Positions 45,783-54,400 of a stretch of DNA of 64,000 bases are shown one piece after another. The DNA is from Aliirhizobium wenxiniae (GTDB taxonomy: Bacteria; Pseudomonadota; Alphaproteobacteria; Rhizobiales; Rhizobiaceae): assembly GCF_019511445.1 (NCBI RefSeq), contig NZ_JAEUAN010000007.1, positions 62,001 through 126,000 on the forward strand. Direction: 5' to 3'. The position numbers and the translations under genes are program-made. The notes beneath the pieces were generated by a model, which ran no database searches, was not told the origin of the DNA, and saw nothing but the letters and a program-made list of their open reading frames with translations. Position 1 is the first letter of the stretch; every line of letters begins with the position of its first letter.

Positions 45783-46898
45783 ATGTATGTTGCCGTCAAA
45801 GGTGGCGAGGCCGCCATCAGCAACGCTCACCGGCTTCTCGCCGACCGGCGCCGGGGCGACCGTTCGCTGCCTTCCATCACCATAGACCAAGTCGCCGAAC
45901 AGCTTGGCCTTGCCGTCGACCGGGTGATGGCGGAAGCTTCGCTTTACGATCGCTCGCTTGCAGCGCTGGCCGTGCGCCAGTCGCGCGGCGATCTGATCGA
46001 GGCAATTTTCCTCCTGCGCGCCTACCGCACGACGTTGCCGCGCTTCGGCAATTCCGTGCCGCTCGACACGGCCGCCATGCAGGTCGAACGCCGCGTGTCC
46101 GCGACCTACAAGGATTTGCCCGGCGGCCAGTTGCTCGGACCGACCTTCGACTATACCCATCGCCTTCTCGACCCGTCGCTGCTGACTGATGAAGAGGTCG
46201 ATGAGCCCGCCCGCAAGCCTGCCTCTGGCGAAGAGGTGATGCGCGTCTCCGACATTTTGGCCCATGAGGGCCTGATCGAGGCCGATGGCGACCTGCCGCA
46301 GGACCATGAGGCGGGTGACCTGACCCGCGAGCCGATGGAATTCCCCATGGGCCGCGATCTTCGCCTGCAGGCATTGGCCCGCGGCGACGAGGGCTTCCTG
46401 CTGGCGCTCGGCTATTCCACCCAGCGCGGCTACGGCCGCAACCACCCCTTTGTCGGCGAAGTCCGCATCGGCGAGGTCGAGGTGGAGATGGAGGTGCCGG
46501 AACTCGGCTTTGCCGTCTCGCTCGGCCGTATCCGCGTCACCGAATGTCAGATGGTCAACCAGTTCAAGGGCTCGTCCAAGGCGCCGCCGCAGTTTACCCG
46601 CGGCTACGGCCTCGTCTTCGGCCAGAGCGAACGCAAGGCGATGTCCATGTCGCTGGTCGATCGGGCGCTTCGTGCAGACGAGCTCGGCGAGGACATTACC
46701 GCGCCGGCGCAGGACGAGGAATTTGTCATTTCCCATTCCGACAACGTGCAGGCGACCGGCTTCGTCGAACACCTGAAACTGCCGCATTACGTCGACTTCC
46801 AGGCCGAACTCGCGATGGTGCGCAAGATGCGCGCCGATATCGAAGCGGCGCGAGCTGCCGACCGCGGCGAAAACGAGATGAAGGACGCTGCCGAATGA
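45783..46898 (+). CDS. phnI: C-P lyase core complex subunit PhnI (nucleosidase)
   Basis: PhnI displaces adenine from ATP and attaches the phosphonate at C1 of ribose, with PhnG and PhnH. The 371-residue protein has the YVAVKGGEAAI N-terminus, the RLLDPSLLTDEEV segment and the GYGRNHPFVGEVRIGEVEVE core characteristic of the family, and ends in a charged helix. It is close to E. coli PhnI (354). Its stop overlaps the phnJ start (ATGA). Confidence 0.96.
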   Translation: MYVAVKGGEAAISNAHRLLADRRRGDRSLPSITIDQVAEQLGLAVDRVMAEASLYDRSLAALAVRQSRGDLIEAIFLLRAYRTTLPRFGNSVPLDTAAMQVERRVSATYKDLPGGQLLGPTFDYTHRLLDPSLLTDEEVDEPARKPASGEEVMRVSDILAHEGLIEADGDLPQDHEAGDLTREPMEFPMGRDLRLQALARGDEGFLLALGYSTQRGYGRNHPFVGEVRIGEVEVEMEVPELGFAVSLGRIRVTECQMVNQFKGSSKAPPQFTRGYGLVFGQSERKAMSMSLVDRALRADELGEDITAPAQDEEFVISHSDNVQATGFVEHLKLPHYVDFQAELAMVRKMRADIEAARAADRGENEMKDAAE

Positions 46899-47779
46899 CT
46901 GCCGATCTCGCCACCTACAATTTCGCCTATCTGGACGAACAGACCAAGCGGATGATCCGCCGCGCGATCCTGAAAGCGATCGCCATTCCCGGCTATCAGG
47001 TGCCGTTTGCCTCGCGTGAAATGCCGATGCCCTATGGCTGGGGCACCGGCGGCGTGCAGGTCACCGCCTCGATCATCGGCCGCCAAGATGTGCTGAAGGT
47101 CATCGACCAGGGCGCAGACGACACGACCAATGCCGTCTCGATCCGCGCCTTCTTCCAGAAGGTCGCCGATGTCGCCGTCACCACCCATACCAAGGATGCG
47201 ACGATCATCCAGACCCGCCACCGCATTCCCGAACAGAAGCTCACCGAGGACCAGGTTCTCGTCTACCAGGTGCCGATCCCCGAGCCCCTGCGCTTCCTCG
47301 AGCCGCGCGAGACCGAAACGCGAAAGATGCATGCGCTGGAGGAATACGGCCTCATGCATGTAAAACTCTACGAGGACATCGCCCAGAATGGCCGCATCTC
47401 CAAGACCTATGCCTATCCGGTCAAGGTCGACGGCCGCTATGTGATGGACCCGTCGCCGACGCCGAAATTCGACAATCCGAAAATGCACATGTCGGATGCG
47501 CTGCAGCTTTTCGGCGCCGGCCGTGAAAAGCGCATCTATGCGGTGCCGCCGCATACGGAGGTCGTCAGCCTCGACTTCGAGGACTACCCGTTCGAGATTC
47601 AGACATTCGAGCAGGACTGCGCGCTCTGCGGCGCCCACGGCGTCTATCTCGATGAGGTGGTGCTCGATGATCGCGGCGGGCGCATGTTCGTCTGCTCCGA
47701 TACCGACCACTGCGAGGACCGCCGCGAACACGGCCATGTCGGCGCGATGCTTGCACCCAACCAGGAGGCTGCGGAATGA
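46895..47779 (+). CDS. phnJ: C-P lyase catalytic subunit PhnJ (radical SAM)
   Basis: PhnJ breaks the carbon-phosphorus bond in ribose 1-phosphonate 5-phosphate by radical SAM chemistry, releasing the alkane and cyclic ribose phosphate. The four key cysteines are present at Cys242, Cys245, Cys267 (4Fe-4S ligands) and Cys273 (thiyl radical), one residue displaced from E. coli numbering. Gly-rich motif PYGWGTGGVQVT is also conserved. The start ATG at 46895 overlaps phnI; the open frame upstream is phnI shadow. The protein is 294 residues. Confidence 0.97.
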   Translation: MTADLATYNFAYLDEQTKRMIRRAILKAIAIPGYQVPFASREMPMPYGWGTGGVQVTASIIGRQDVLKVIDQGADDTTNAVSIRAFFQKVADVAVTTHTKDATIIQTRHRIPEQKLTEDQVLVYQVPIPEPLRFLEPRETETRKMHALEEYGLMHVKLYEDIAQNGRISKTYAYPVKVDGRYVMDPSPTPKFDNPKMHMSDALQLFGAGREKRIYAVPPHTEVVSLDFEDYPFEIQTFEQDCALCGAHGVYLDEVVLDDRGGRMFVCSDTDHCEDRREHGHVGAMLAPNQEAAE

Positions 47780-48552
47780 TCGACACTCCCCTTCTCAAAG
47801 TCAGCGGCGTCTCGAAATTCTATGGCAGCCGCATCGGCTGCAAGGACGTCAATTTCGAACTCTGGCCCGGCGAAGTGCTCGCCATCGTCGGTGAATCAGG
47901 TTCGGGCAAGACGACGCTTCTGAACTGCATCTCCACGCGCCTTCTGCCCACCACCGGCAGCGTCGAATACCGGATGCGCGACGGCAATTTTCGCGATCTC
48001 TATCACATTAGCGAGGCGGAACGCCGGTTCCTGATGCGCACCGACTGGGGCTTTGTTCACCAGAACCCGGCTGACGGGTTGCGCATGACGGTTTCGGCCG
48101 GCGCCAATGTCGGCGAGCGGTTGATGGCTGTCGGTGACCGCCATTACGGCAAGATCCGCCAGACGGCGACGGATTGGCTCGGACGCGTGGAAATCTCGGC
48201 AGATCGCATCGACGACCAGCCGCGCGCCTTTTCCGGCGGCATGCGCCAGCGCCTGCAGATCGCCCGCAATCTCGTCACCGGCCCGCGTCTCGTCTTCATG
48301 GACGAGCCGACCGGCGGCCTCGACGTCTCCGTCCAGGCACGCCTGCTCGATCTGGTGCGCGGTCTCGTCAACGACTTGGGCCTTGCGGCGATCGTCGTTA
48401 CCCATGACCTCGCCGTCGCGCGGCTGCTCTCGCACCGGATGATGGTGATGAAAGACGGGCATGTGATCGAACACGGCCTGACCGACCGGGTGCTCGACGA
48501 TCCGCGCGAGCCCTATACCCAGCTTCTCGTCTCTTCCATTCTCCAGGTGTGA
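47776..48552 (+). CDS. phnK: C-P lyase-associated ATP-binding protein PhnK
   Basis: This 258-residue ABC-type ATPase does not transport but docks on the PhnGHIJ core. Walker A GESGSGKT lies at 39-46, the signature is FSGGMRQRLQIA and Walker B is VFMDEPTGGLD. It starts within the phnJ stop. With PhnL it is essential for C-P lyase activity in known systems. Confidence 0.95.
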   Translation: MIDTPLLKVSGVSKFYGSRIGCKDVNFELWPGEVLAIVGESGSGKTTLLNCISTRLLPTTGSVEYRMRDGNFRDLYHISEAERRFLMRTDWGFVHQNPADGLRMTVSAGANVGERLMAVGDRHYGKIRQTATDWLGRVEISADRIDDQPRAFSGGMRQRLQIARNLVTGPRLVFMDEPTGGLDVSVQARLLDLVRGLVNDLGLAAIVVTHDLAVARLLSHRMMVMKDGHVIEHGLTDRVLDDPREPYTQLLVSSILQV

Positions 48553-48562
48553 GGTAACATCC

Positions 48563-49273
48563 ATGGCCACTCCCCTCGTCGTCTCGGAAGTCTTCAAGAG
48601 CTTCACGATGCACCTGCGCGACGGCATCAAGCTGCCGGTCGTCAACGACGTGAATTTTTCCGTCGCCTCGGGCGAATGTGTCGTGCTCGGCGGACCCTCG
48701 GGCATCGGCAAGAGCTCGATCCTGAAAATGCTCTACGGCAATTATGCCGTCGATGCCGGCCAGATCCTTGTCGACCACAATGACCATATCATCGATATCG
48801 CCAGCGCCGACCCGCGCACGATCATCGACGTGCGGCGTCAGACGATGGGCTACGTCAGCCAATTCCTGCGCACCGTGCCACGTGTCGCTGCGATCGATGT
48901 CGTCGCCGAGCCGCTGGTTGCCCGCGGTATCGAGGCCAATGTGGCGAAGGAGAATGCGGCGGAACTGCTCGCAAAACTCAACCTGCCGCGTGAACTCTGG
49001 TCGCTGCCGCCCGCCACCTTCTCCGGCGGCGAGCAGCAGCGCGTCAATATCGCCCGCGGCTTCATCACCAGCCACCGCATCCTGCTGCTCGACGAGCCGA
49101 CCGCCTCGCTCGACGCCACCAACCGGCGCGTCGTGGTCGAGATGATCGCGGCGAAGAAGGAGGCGGGCGTCGCCATGCTCGGCATATTCCACGACGAGGA
49201 AGTGCGCGAGGCGGTGGCCGACCGCATTCTCGACGTCAGCGCCTTCTCGCCCAGGAAAGCGATTGCCGCATGA
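48563..49273 (+). CDS. phnL: C-P lyase-associated ATP-binding protein PhnL
   Basis: This is a 236-residue ABC-type ATPase paired with PhnK. Walker A GPSGIGKS is at about 44-51, signature FSGGEQQRVNIA, Walker B LLLDEPTASLD. The N-terminal SEVFKSFTMHLRDGIKLPV is characteristic of PhnL rather than LolD, its nearest general family. It overlaps the next gene by 4 nt. Confidence 0.95.
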   Translation: MATPLVVSEVFKSFTMHLRDGIKLPVVNDVNFSVASGECVVLGGPSGIGKSSILKMLYGNYAVDAGQILVDHNDHIIDIASADPRTIIDVRRQTMGYVSQFLRTVPRVAAIDVVAEPLVARGIEANVAKENAAELLAKLNLPRELWSLPPATFSGGEQQRVNIARGFITSHRILLLDEPTASLDATNRRVVVEMIAAKKEAGVAMLGIFHDEEVREAVADRILDVSAFSPRKAIAA

Positions 49274-49887
49274 GCAAGAAACTGAGCCCGGAGCCGAATA
49301 TCCACGAAACCGCGAGCGTCACCGCCTCGACACTCGGGCGCTACACGGAAGTGGCCGAACGCTGCCGGCTGGATGAGGTCGAGTTCGGCGATTATTCCTA
49401 TATCGAACGCGACGGCTCGATCTGGTGCGCCACGATCGGCAAGTTCGTCAACATCGCCGCCTCGGTGCGGATCAACGCCACCAACCACCCGATGCAGCGC
49501 GCCACGCTGCATCACTTCACCTATCGCGCCGCCTATTACTGGGACGATGCCGACATGGAGCAGGAGTTTTTCGACTGGCGTCGGAAACACCGCATCACCA
49601 TCGGCCATGACGTCTGGATCGGCCACGGCGCGACACTGCTTCCCGGCGTCAATGTCGGCAATGGTGCGGTGATCGGCGCCGGCGCCGTCGTTTCGAAGGA
49701 TGTCGCGCCCTATACGATCGTCGGCGGCGTGCCGGCCAAGCTCATCCGCGAGCGCTTCACCAAGGAGATCGGCGAGCGCATGGACCGGCTTGCATGGTGG
49801 GATTGGGACCACGCCAAGCTGCGCACGGCGCTCGATGATTTCCGCTCGCTCTCGGCCGAGCAGTTCCTTTCGCGCCATGGCTTGTAA
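49270..49887 (+). CDS. Left-handed beta-helix (hexapeptide) acetyltransferase of the phosphonate cluster
   Basis: This 205-residue protein has hexapeptide repeats in two blocks (IGKFVNIAASVRI and VWIGHGATLLPGVNVGNGAV) followed by IVGGVPAKLIRERF, as in chloramphenicol/xenobiotic acetyltransferases. This type is a recurrent member of C-P lyase operons in Rhizobiales. A likely role is N-acetylation of aminoalkylphosphonates, doing the job of PhnO by an unrelated fold, but this is inference. It is coupled to phnL by overlap. Its stop codon lies within a 9-bp-arm palindrome. Confidence 0.88.
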   Translation: MSKKLSPEPNIHETASVTASTLGRYTEVAERCRLDEVEFGDYSYIERDGSIWCATIGKFVNIAASVRINATNHPMQRATLHHFTYRAAYYWDDADMEQEFFDWRRKHRITIGHDVWIGHGATLLPGVNVGNGAVIGAGAVVSKDVAPYTIVGGVPAKLIRERFTKEIGERMDRLAWWDWDHAKLRTALDDFRSLSAEQFLSRHGL

Positions 49888-49902
49888 CGAAAGCGTTACA
49901 AG
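49881..49902. repeat. Perfect palindrome across the acetyltransferase stop codon
   Basis: CTTGTAACG-AAAG-CGTTACAAG has 9-bp arms and a 4-bp loop. It lies 11 nt before the TTGTAAC of the Pho-like repeat array. It may be a transcription terminator without a U-run, or a binding site sharing the TTGTAAC motif. Confidence 0.55.
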
Positions 49903-49912
49903 AGCGTCACGG

Positions 49913-49941
49913 TTGTAACAAAACAGACATCAAACAGACAT
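49913..49941 (+). promoter_or_regulatory. Candidate Pho box before phnC
   Basis: TTGTAAC (49913), CAGACAT (49924) and CAGACAT (49935) recur at exactly 11-bp intervals, the spacing at which PhoB monomers bind; the last two are identical. A TCTAAT -10-like element lies at 49961. It gives phnCDE a likely phosphate-starvation promoter separate from phnG. Confidence 0.5.
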
Positions 49942-50003
49942 TCAGGCTTCATCAACCACGTCTAATCCCATCGCTACCAGGGGTAATGACGGGCTTTTAG
50001 AAC

Positions 50004-50858
50004 ATGACGTTTGAACTGCGGAACATCACGCGACGTTTTGGCGACCGCGTTGCGGTCAACTCGGTCAACGTGGAAATTCCGCAGGGACAGATGGTCGGCG
50101 TCATCGGTCGTTCCGGCGCCGGCAAGTCGACGCTGCTGCGCATGATCAACCGCCTGCAGGAGCCGAGTTCCGGTTCCATGCATTTCGGCGATATCGAAGT
50201 CTCCTCGCTCAAGGGTGCTTCGCTGCGCAACTGGCAGCGCGACTGTGCGATGATCTTTCAGCAGTTTAACCTCGTGCCGCGCCTCGACGTTCTCACCAAT
50301 GTCATGCTCGGCCGCCTAAACCATCGTTCGACGGTCCTTAGCCTGCTCAATATCTTTTCCGACGACGAACGCCTTGCAGCGATTGCCGCACTCGAGCGCC
50401 TCGGCATTGAACAGACGGCGCTGCAGCGTGCCGGCACGTTGTCCGGCGGCCAGCAGCAGCGCGTGGCGATTGCCCGCGCCCTGATGCAGGCACCGAAGAT
50501 GCTGCTCGCCGACGAGCCGATCGCCTCGCTCGATCCGCTCAACGCCAAGATCGTGATGGACGCGCTGCGCGACATCAATGAACGCGAAGGCATCACGGTT
50601 GTCACCAACCTCCACACGCTCGATACCGCCCGCAGCTATTGCGAGCGCATCATCGGCATGGCCCATGGAAATGTCGTCTTCGACGGCACGCCGGCCGAAC
50701 TGACGGCCGCCGCCGTGCAGGAAATCTACGGTTCCGACCGGGATGGCGCGGGTATCGACGAGACGATGACCTCGACCAGCATCAACATACCCGCCGCCCA
50801 GGTGGCCGCGGGCACGCAATCGGGCGGCATCAGCACGCTGGCAAGCGCCAGCGCCTGA
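50004..50858 (+). CDS. phnC: Phosphonate ABC transporter ATP-binding protein
   Basis: This 284-residue ATPase of the PhnCDE importer has Walker [10 protein letters not shown] (35-43), signature [12 protein letters not shown], Walker [12 protein letters not shown] and the PhnC segment [24 protein letters not shown] ([19 protein letters not shown]). It carries an additional Ala/Ser/Thr-rich tail of about 35 residues beyond the usual length. It begins 116 nt after the acetyltransferase stop, behind the Pho-like repeats. Confidence 0.95.
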   Translation: MTFELRNITRRFGDRVAVNSVNVEIPQGQMVGVIGRSGAGKSTLLRMINRLQEPSSGSMHFGDIEVSSLKGASLRNWQRDCAMIFQQFNLVPRLDVLTNVMLGRLNHRSTVLSLLNIFSDDERLAAIAALERLGIEQTALQRAGTLSGGQQQRVAIARALMQAPKMLLADEPIASLDPLNAKIVMDALRDINEREGITVVTNLHTLDTARSYCERIIGMAHGNVVFDGTPAELTAAAVQEIYGSDRDGAGIDETMTSTSINIPAAQVAAGTQSGGISTLASASA

Positions 50859-50945
50859 TACCCGCACCCAGATCGACAGCCCGCGTCAAGGGCACACCAT
50901 TCATTCATGACCCAACTCCGGATGATCCGGAAACAGGAGATCACC

Positions 50946-51851
50946 ATGCTGAAGAAAACTCTTCTTGCTGCCGTCGCCATGAGCGTCGTTGCAGGCTCCG
51001 CAATGGCCCAGGACGTCAAGGTCCTGCGCATCGGTCTCGACGGCTCGGAAAACGAAGCCGACATGATCCGCAACACGCAGTGCGTTGTTCCTGGCCTCAA
51101 GGCTGCGACCGGCGTTGCCGACGTACAGATCTTCCCGTCGCCGGATTATAACGGCGTCATCCAGGGCCTGCTCGGCGGCACGATCGACATCGCTTCGATG
51201 GGCGCTTCCTCCTACGCCGCCATCGAACTGCAGAAGGAAGGGGCTGTCGACCCGATCCTGACCTACACCCAGGCTGACGGTTCTTCCGGCTACTATTCCA
51301 TCATGGTTGCCCGCAAAGACTCGGGCATCAAGACGCTCGCAGACGCCAAGGGCAAGAAGATCGGCTTCGCCGACCCTGACTCCACTTCCGGCTACCTCGT
51401 TCCGAACGTTGCCCTGCCGAAGGAACTCGGCGCACCGGTCAAGGAATACTTCTCCGAAACCGGCTTCGGCGGCGGTCACGAGAACCTGGTTCTCGCCGTT
51501 CTCGACAAGAAGTTCGACGTCGGCACGACTTTCGGTTCGGGCGTAGGCAAGTGGGAAGACGGCTATTCCAGCGGCAACCTGCACCAGATGATCAACAAGG
51601 GTAACCTCGACAGCGACGACATCGTCGAAGTCTGGAAGTCCCCGCTGATCCCGAACGGCCCGCTGATGGTCAACAATGCCCTGCCGGCAGACATCCGCGA
51701 GAAGGTTGAAAACTACTTCCTCGAACTGCCGAAGACCGACATGGCCTGCTTCAAGTCCTACACGGGCGGCGACAACAAGGAATACATCAAGGTCGACAAG
51801 TCGTTCTACCAGACCATCGTCGACGCTCGTAAGTCCGTCATCGGCGGCTGA
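50946..51851 (+). CDS. phnD: Phosphonate ABC transporter substrate-binding protein
   Basis: This 301-residue periplasmic protein has a signal peptide (MLKKTLLAAVAMSVVAGSAMA). The family motifs are FPSPDYNGVIQGLLGGTIDI, GASSYAAIELQ and the phosphate-ligand segment FADPDSTSGYLVP. The ATG at 50946 has GGAG at 6 nt. An upstream in-frame start at 50907 would add residues before the signal. A strong hairpin follows the gene. Confidence 0.95.
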   Translation: MLKKTLLAAVAMSVVAGSAMAQDVKVLRIGLDGSENEADMIRNTQCVVPGLKAATGVADVQIFPSPDYNGVIQGLLGGTIDIASMGASSYAAIELQKEGAVDPILTYTQADGSSGYYSIMVARKDSGIKTLADAKGKKIGFADPDSTSGYLVPNVALPKELGAPVKEYFSETGFGGGHENLVLAVLDKKFDVGTTFGSGVGKWEDGYSSGNLHQMINKGNLDSDDIVEVWKSPLIPNGPLMVNNALPADIREKVENYFLELPKTDMACFKSYTGGDNKEYIKVDKSFYQTIVDARKSVIGG

Positions 51852-51870
51852 TTTTCCTCACATGTCTCTG

Positions 51871-51899
51871 ACGGCGGCGTCGAAAGGCGCCGCCGTTTC
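51871..51899 (+). terminator. Intercistronic hairpin between phnD and phnE1
   Basis: ACGGCGGCG and CGCCGCCGT form a perfect 9-bp stem with an 8-nt loop, followed by TTCT. Such elements commonly stabilise the binding-protein mRNA or terminate most transcripts so that binding protein exceeds permease. Confidence 0.6.
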
Positions 51900-51919
51900 T
51901 ACAACCGAGAGCGCGGATC

Positions 51920-52909
51920 ATGGCGACCATCAGCGAACAGAACAATCGTGTACCGGGTGGCGGGCTTGGCCCTGCGGCATCCATGGTGATGCAGCACTAC
52001 CGGCAGCAGCTGCGTACGCGCCGGGTCTATACCGCGATCGCGATCGTCGTCTTCCTGTTCGTGCTCGGCGCTTCGCTGAATTTCGCCAATGATGCGAATT
52101 CCGGAAAATTCTTCGAGCGCCTTCCCTATCTCTTCGATTTCATCAAGAATTTCGTGCCGGACAGCCCGATGGAAATTTTCCGGGCGATGTTCGACCTGCC
52201 GTCGCCCTATGCGGACGGCTCGCTGAAATACAATTACACGTCCGACCGCGTTTATATTACCGAGACGCTCTACATCCCGCATTTCCTCTATCAGCTCGTC
52301 ATCACCATCAATATCGCGCTGGTCTCGACCATCATCGGTGCGGCGATCGCCTTCGTGCTCTGCTTCTTCGCCTCGACCAATCTGGTCGGCGCCGGCGCCA
52401 CCCGTTTCGTCGTACGCCGGATCATGGAAGTGATGCGCGCCTTTCCGGAAATCGTCATTGCTGGCCTCCTGACCGCGATCCTCTCGATCGGCCCGATCGC
52501 CGCCATCATCGCGATCACGGTCCACACGATCGGCGCGCTTGGAAAGCTGTTCTTCGAAGTGGTGGAAAATTCCGACATGAAGCCGGACGAGGGCCTGCGC
52601 GCCGCCGGTGCCTCCTGGGTCGAGCGGGTACGCTTCGCCATCGTTCCCCAGGTCTTGCCGAATTTCGTCTCCTACATGTTGCTGCGCGCCGAAATCAACG
52701 TACGTGCCTCGACCATCATCGGTGCCGTCGGCGGCGGCGGTATCGGCGAGGTCTTCCGCCTGGCGATCGGCCGCGACCATGCCGCCAAGACCTATGCGAT
52801 CATCATCCTTCTCCTGATCAGCATCGTCGCCATCGACCAGTTTTCCGCCTGGCTTCGCCGTCGCCTGATCGGCAACCAGTCCTTCGAATTCGGCAGGGGA
52901 GAAGCCTGA
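51920..52909 (+). CDS. phnE: Phosphonate ABC transporter permease 1
   Basis: This 329-residue permease has one N-terminal helix, a periplasmic stretch (about residues 65-125), and a core with EAA loop (ALGKLFFEVVENSDMKPDE, then RAAGASWVERVRFAIVPQVL). It is longer than E. coli PhnE (276) because of the periplasmic part. It ends with the phnE2 start overlapping its stop (TGATGA). Two PhnE subunits probably form a heterodimer. Confidence 0.93.
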   Translation: MATISEQNNRVPGGGLGPAASMVMQHYRQQLRTRRVYTAIAIVVFLFVLGASLNFANDANSGKFFERLPYLFDFIKNFVPDSPMEIFRAMFDLPSPYADGSLKYNYTSDRVYITETLYIPHFLYQLVITINIALVSTIIGAAIAFVLCFFASTNLVGAGATRFVVRRIMEVMRAFPEIVIAGLLTAILSIGPIAAIIAITVHTIGALGKLFFEVVENSDMKPDEGLRAAGASWVERVRFAIVPQVLPNFVSYMLLRAEINVRASTIIGAVGGGGIGEVFRLAIGRDHAAKTYAIIILLLISIVAIDQFSAWLRRRLIGNQSFEFGRGEA

Positions 52910-54264
52910 TGACTACTTCCGTTCCCAGCATCAATGCAGCAGACCGCGAGCGCCTGCGTGTAGCCTATCCGGAAGTCTTCCATCGCTCCTTCCTGCAGCG
53001 CTACGGCCTGCTGATCGGCTCGGGCACCGTGTTCCTCTACCTGGCGATCTGCTTCTTCGCCTTCAATGTCGGCCCCGCCTTCATGCAGGGCCAGTGGGAC
53101 CGGGCTTCGATCTACATTCAGGACTGGTATTCCTGGCGCGCCCAGCCGCGCCTGCGCTACGAGGACGACGGCAGCGTTCGCGTCCAGTGGTCGAACCGCG
53201 GCCAGTATGCCGAAGGCGCCGATATCTTCTGGCTGCAGCCAACCCAGAACCGCGGCTATAAGGTCACCTATGGCAGCGACGCCAACCGCCTCGACGTCAC
53301 CCCGACGCAGGTCGATGTCTATGTGAACGGCACCGCCTATCCGGTGACGATCACCGAGGATGCGGCAACGGCCCCGGCCGGCGCGCCGTCCGCCATCGTC
53401 CAGGACGGTAACAAGGTCATCGTCCATTACGGCTTTGCAGGACAGGCCGAAATCCGCACCAGCCAGGTCTATGTGCAGCGCCGCTTCCTCGGCTGGGCCA
53501 ACTTCCTGTTCGATACGCGCTCGGAATTCTGGGGCAAGGGTTGGGGCGAACTGATCAGCCTCGCTACCGTCGGCGATCGCCTCGATCCCGCCCGCGCCAA
53601 CATTTCCCATATGTGGGGCGATTTCCTGGAAAACACCGTCTGGCAGCATGCCGACATCTTCTCCAAGCTGGCGCAGACGCTGGTCATGGCCTTTGTCGGT
53701 ACGCTGTTCGGCACGCTGCTCGCCTTCCCCTTCGCCTTCATCGCGGCCCGCAACATCACGCCGAACCGTGCTGCCAACTGGCTGATGAAGCGCTCTTTCG
53801 ACTTCCTCCGCTCGATCGACATGCTGATATGGGCCCTGTTCTTCACCCGCTCCTTCGGCCCCGGACCGATCCCCGGTATCGCGGCGATCTTCTTCACCGA
53901 CACCGGCGCGCTCGGCAAGGTCTATGCGGAAGCGCTGGAAAATGTCGATGACAAGCAGCGCGAGGGCGTCAAGTCGGTCGGTGCAAATCCGGTCATCGTC
54001 AACCGCTTTGGCGTCGTGCCACAAGTCCTGCCGGTATTCATCTCCCAGTCGCTGTATTTCTGGGAATCGAATACCCGCTCAGCCACCGTTATCGGTGCTG
54101 TCGGCGCCGGCGGTATCGGCCTCAAGCTGCTGGAAGCGATGGGCACGAATGCAGATTGGGACAAGGTCGCCTATATGGTGCTGCTCATCCTGATGGTCGT
54201 CTTCCTGTTCGACGCGATGTCGAATGCGATCCGCTCACGACTGATCGGCGGCCCGAGCCATTAA
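52909..54264 (+). CDS. phnE: Phosphonate ABC transporter permease 2 with periplasmic insert
   Basis: This 451-residue permease shows the PhnE core in its C-terminal half (NFLRS-like membrane segment at about 255-280, EAA loop ALENVDDKQREGVKSVGANP, then RSATVIGAVGAGGIGLKLLE). It begins with a helix (LLIGSGTVFLYLAICFFAFN), followed by roughly 170 residues of polar, beta-rich sequence (about 65-235) before the core helices. The insert is predicted periplasmic, and no equivalent exists in E. coli PhnE. It pairs with the 329-residue permease just upstream. Confidence 0.92.
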   Translation: MTTSVPSINAADRERLRVAYPEVFHRSFLQRYGLLIGSGTVFLYLAICFFAFNVGPAFMQGQWDRASIYIQDWYSWRAQPRLRYEDDGSVRVQWSNRGQYAEGADIFWLQPTQNRGYKVTYGSDANRLDVTPTQVDVYVNGTAYPVTITEDAATAPAGAPSAIVQDGNKVIVHYGFAGQAEIRTSQVYVQRRFLGWANFLFDTRSEFWGKGWGELISLATVGDRLDPARANISHMWGDFLENTVWQHADIFSKLAQTLVMAFVGTLFGTLLAFPFAFIAARNITPNRAANWLMKRSFDFLRSIDMLIWALFFTRSFGPGPIPGIAAIFFTDTGALGKVYAEALENVDDKQREGVKSVGANPVIVNRFGVVPQVLPVFISQSLYFWESNTRSATVIGAVGAGGIGLKLLEAMGTNADWDKVAYMVLLILMVVFLFDAMSNAIRSRLIGGPSH

Positions 54265-54294
54265 ATCGGGCCGAAGACGTCGTGAAACCGCACC

Positions 54295-54323
54295 GCATCA
54301 TCATTCTGTCATGGAAATCTTTT
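54295..54323 (+). promoter_or_regulatory. Candidate Pho box before the DUF1045 gene
   Basis: GCATCAT (54295), a perfect CTGTCAT half-site (54306) and ATCTTTT (54317) lie 11 bp apart in the 136-nt gap behind phnE2. Only the central half-site is strong. Confidence 0.35.
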
Positions 54324-54400
54324 AGGCGCAGGGCCTGTCTTCGGATGCGACGGACCGCTAGTCTTCCGTCGTCCCCCTTCCCTGATTCCGGACCGATACC

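Noticed and set aside
46544..46894. Upstream extension of phnJ inside phnI
   Set aside because: The ATG at 46895 overlaps the phnI stop and begins the conserved PhnJ N-terminus; upstream codons are phnI in another frame.
50920..50945. Short palindrome TCCGGATGATCCGGA before phnD as an operator
   Set aside because: A single short palindrome just upstream of the SD, with no relation to the phnG palindrome; chance is likely.
52792..54024. 410-codon minus-strand frame under phnE2
   Set aside because: It is antisense to a well-supported permease, with low-complexity charged sequence and no start signals.
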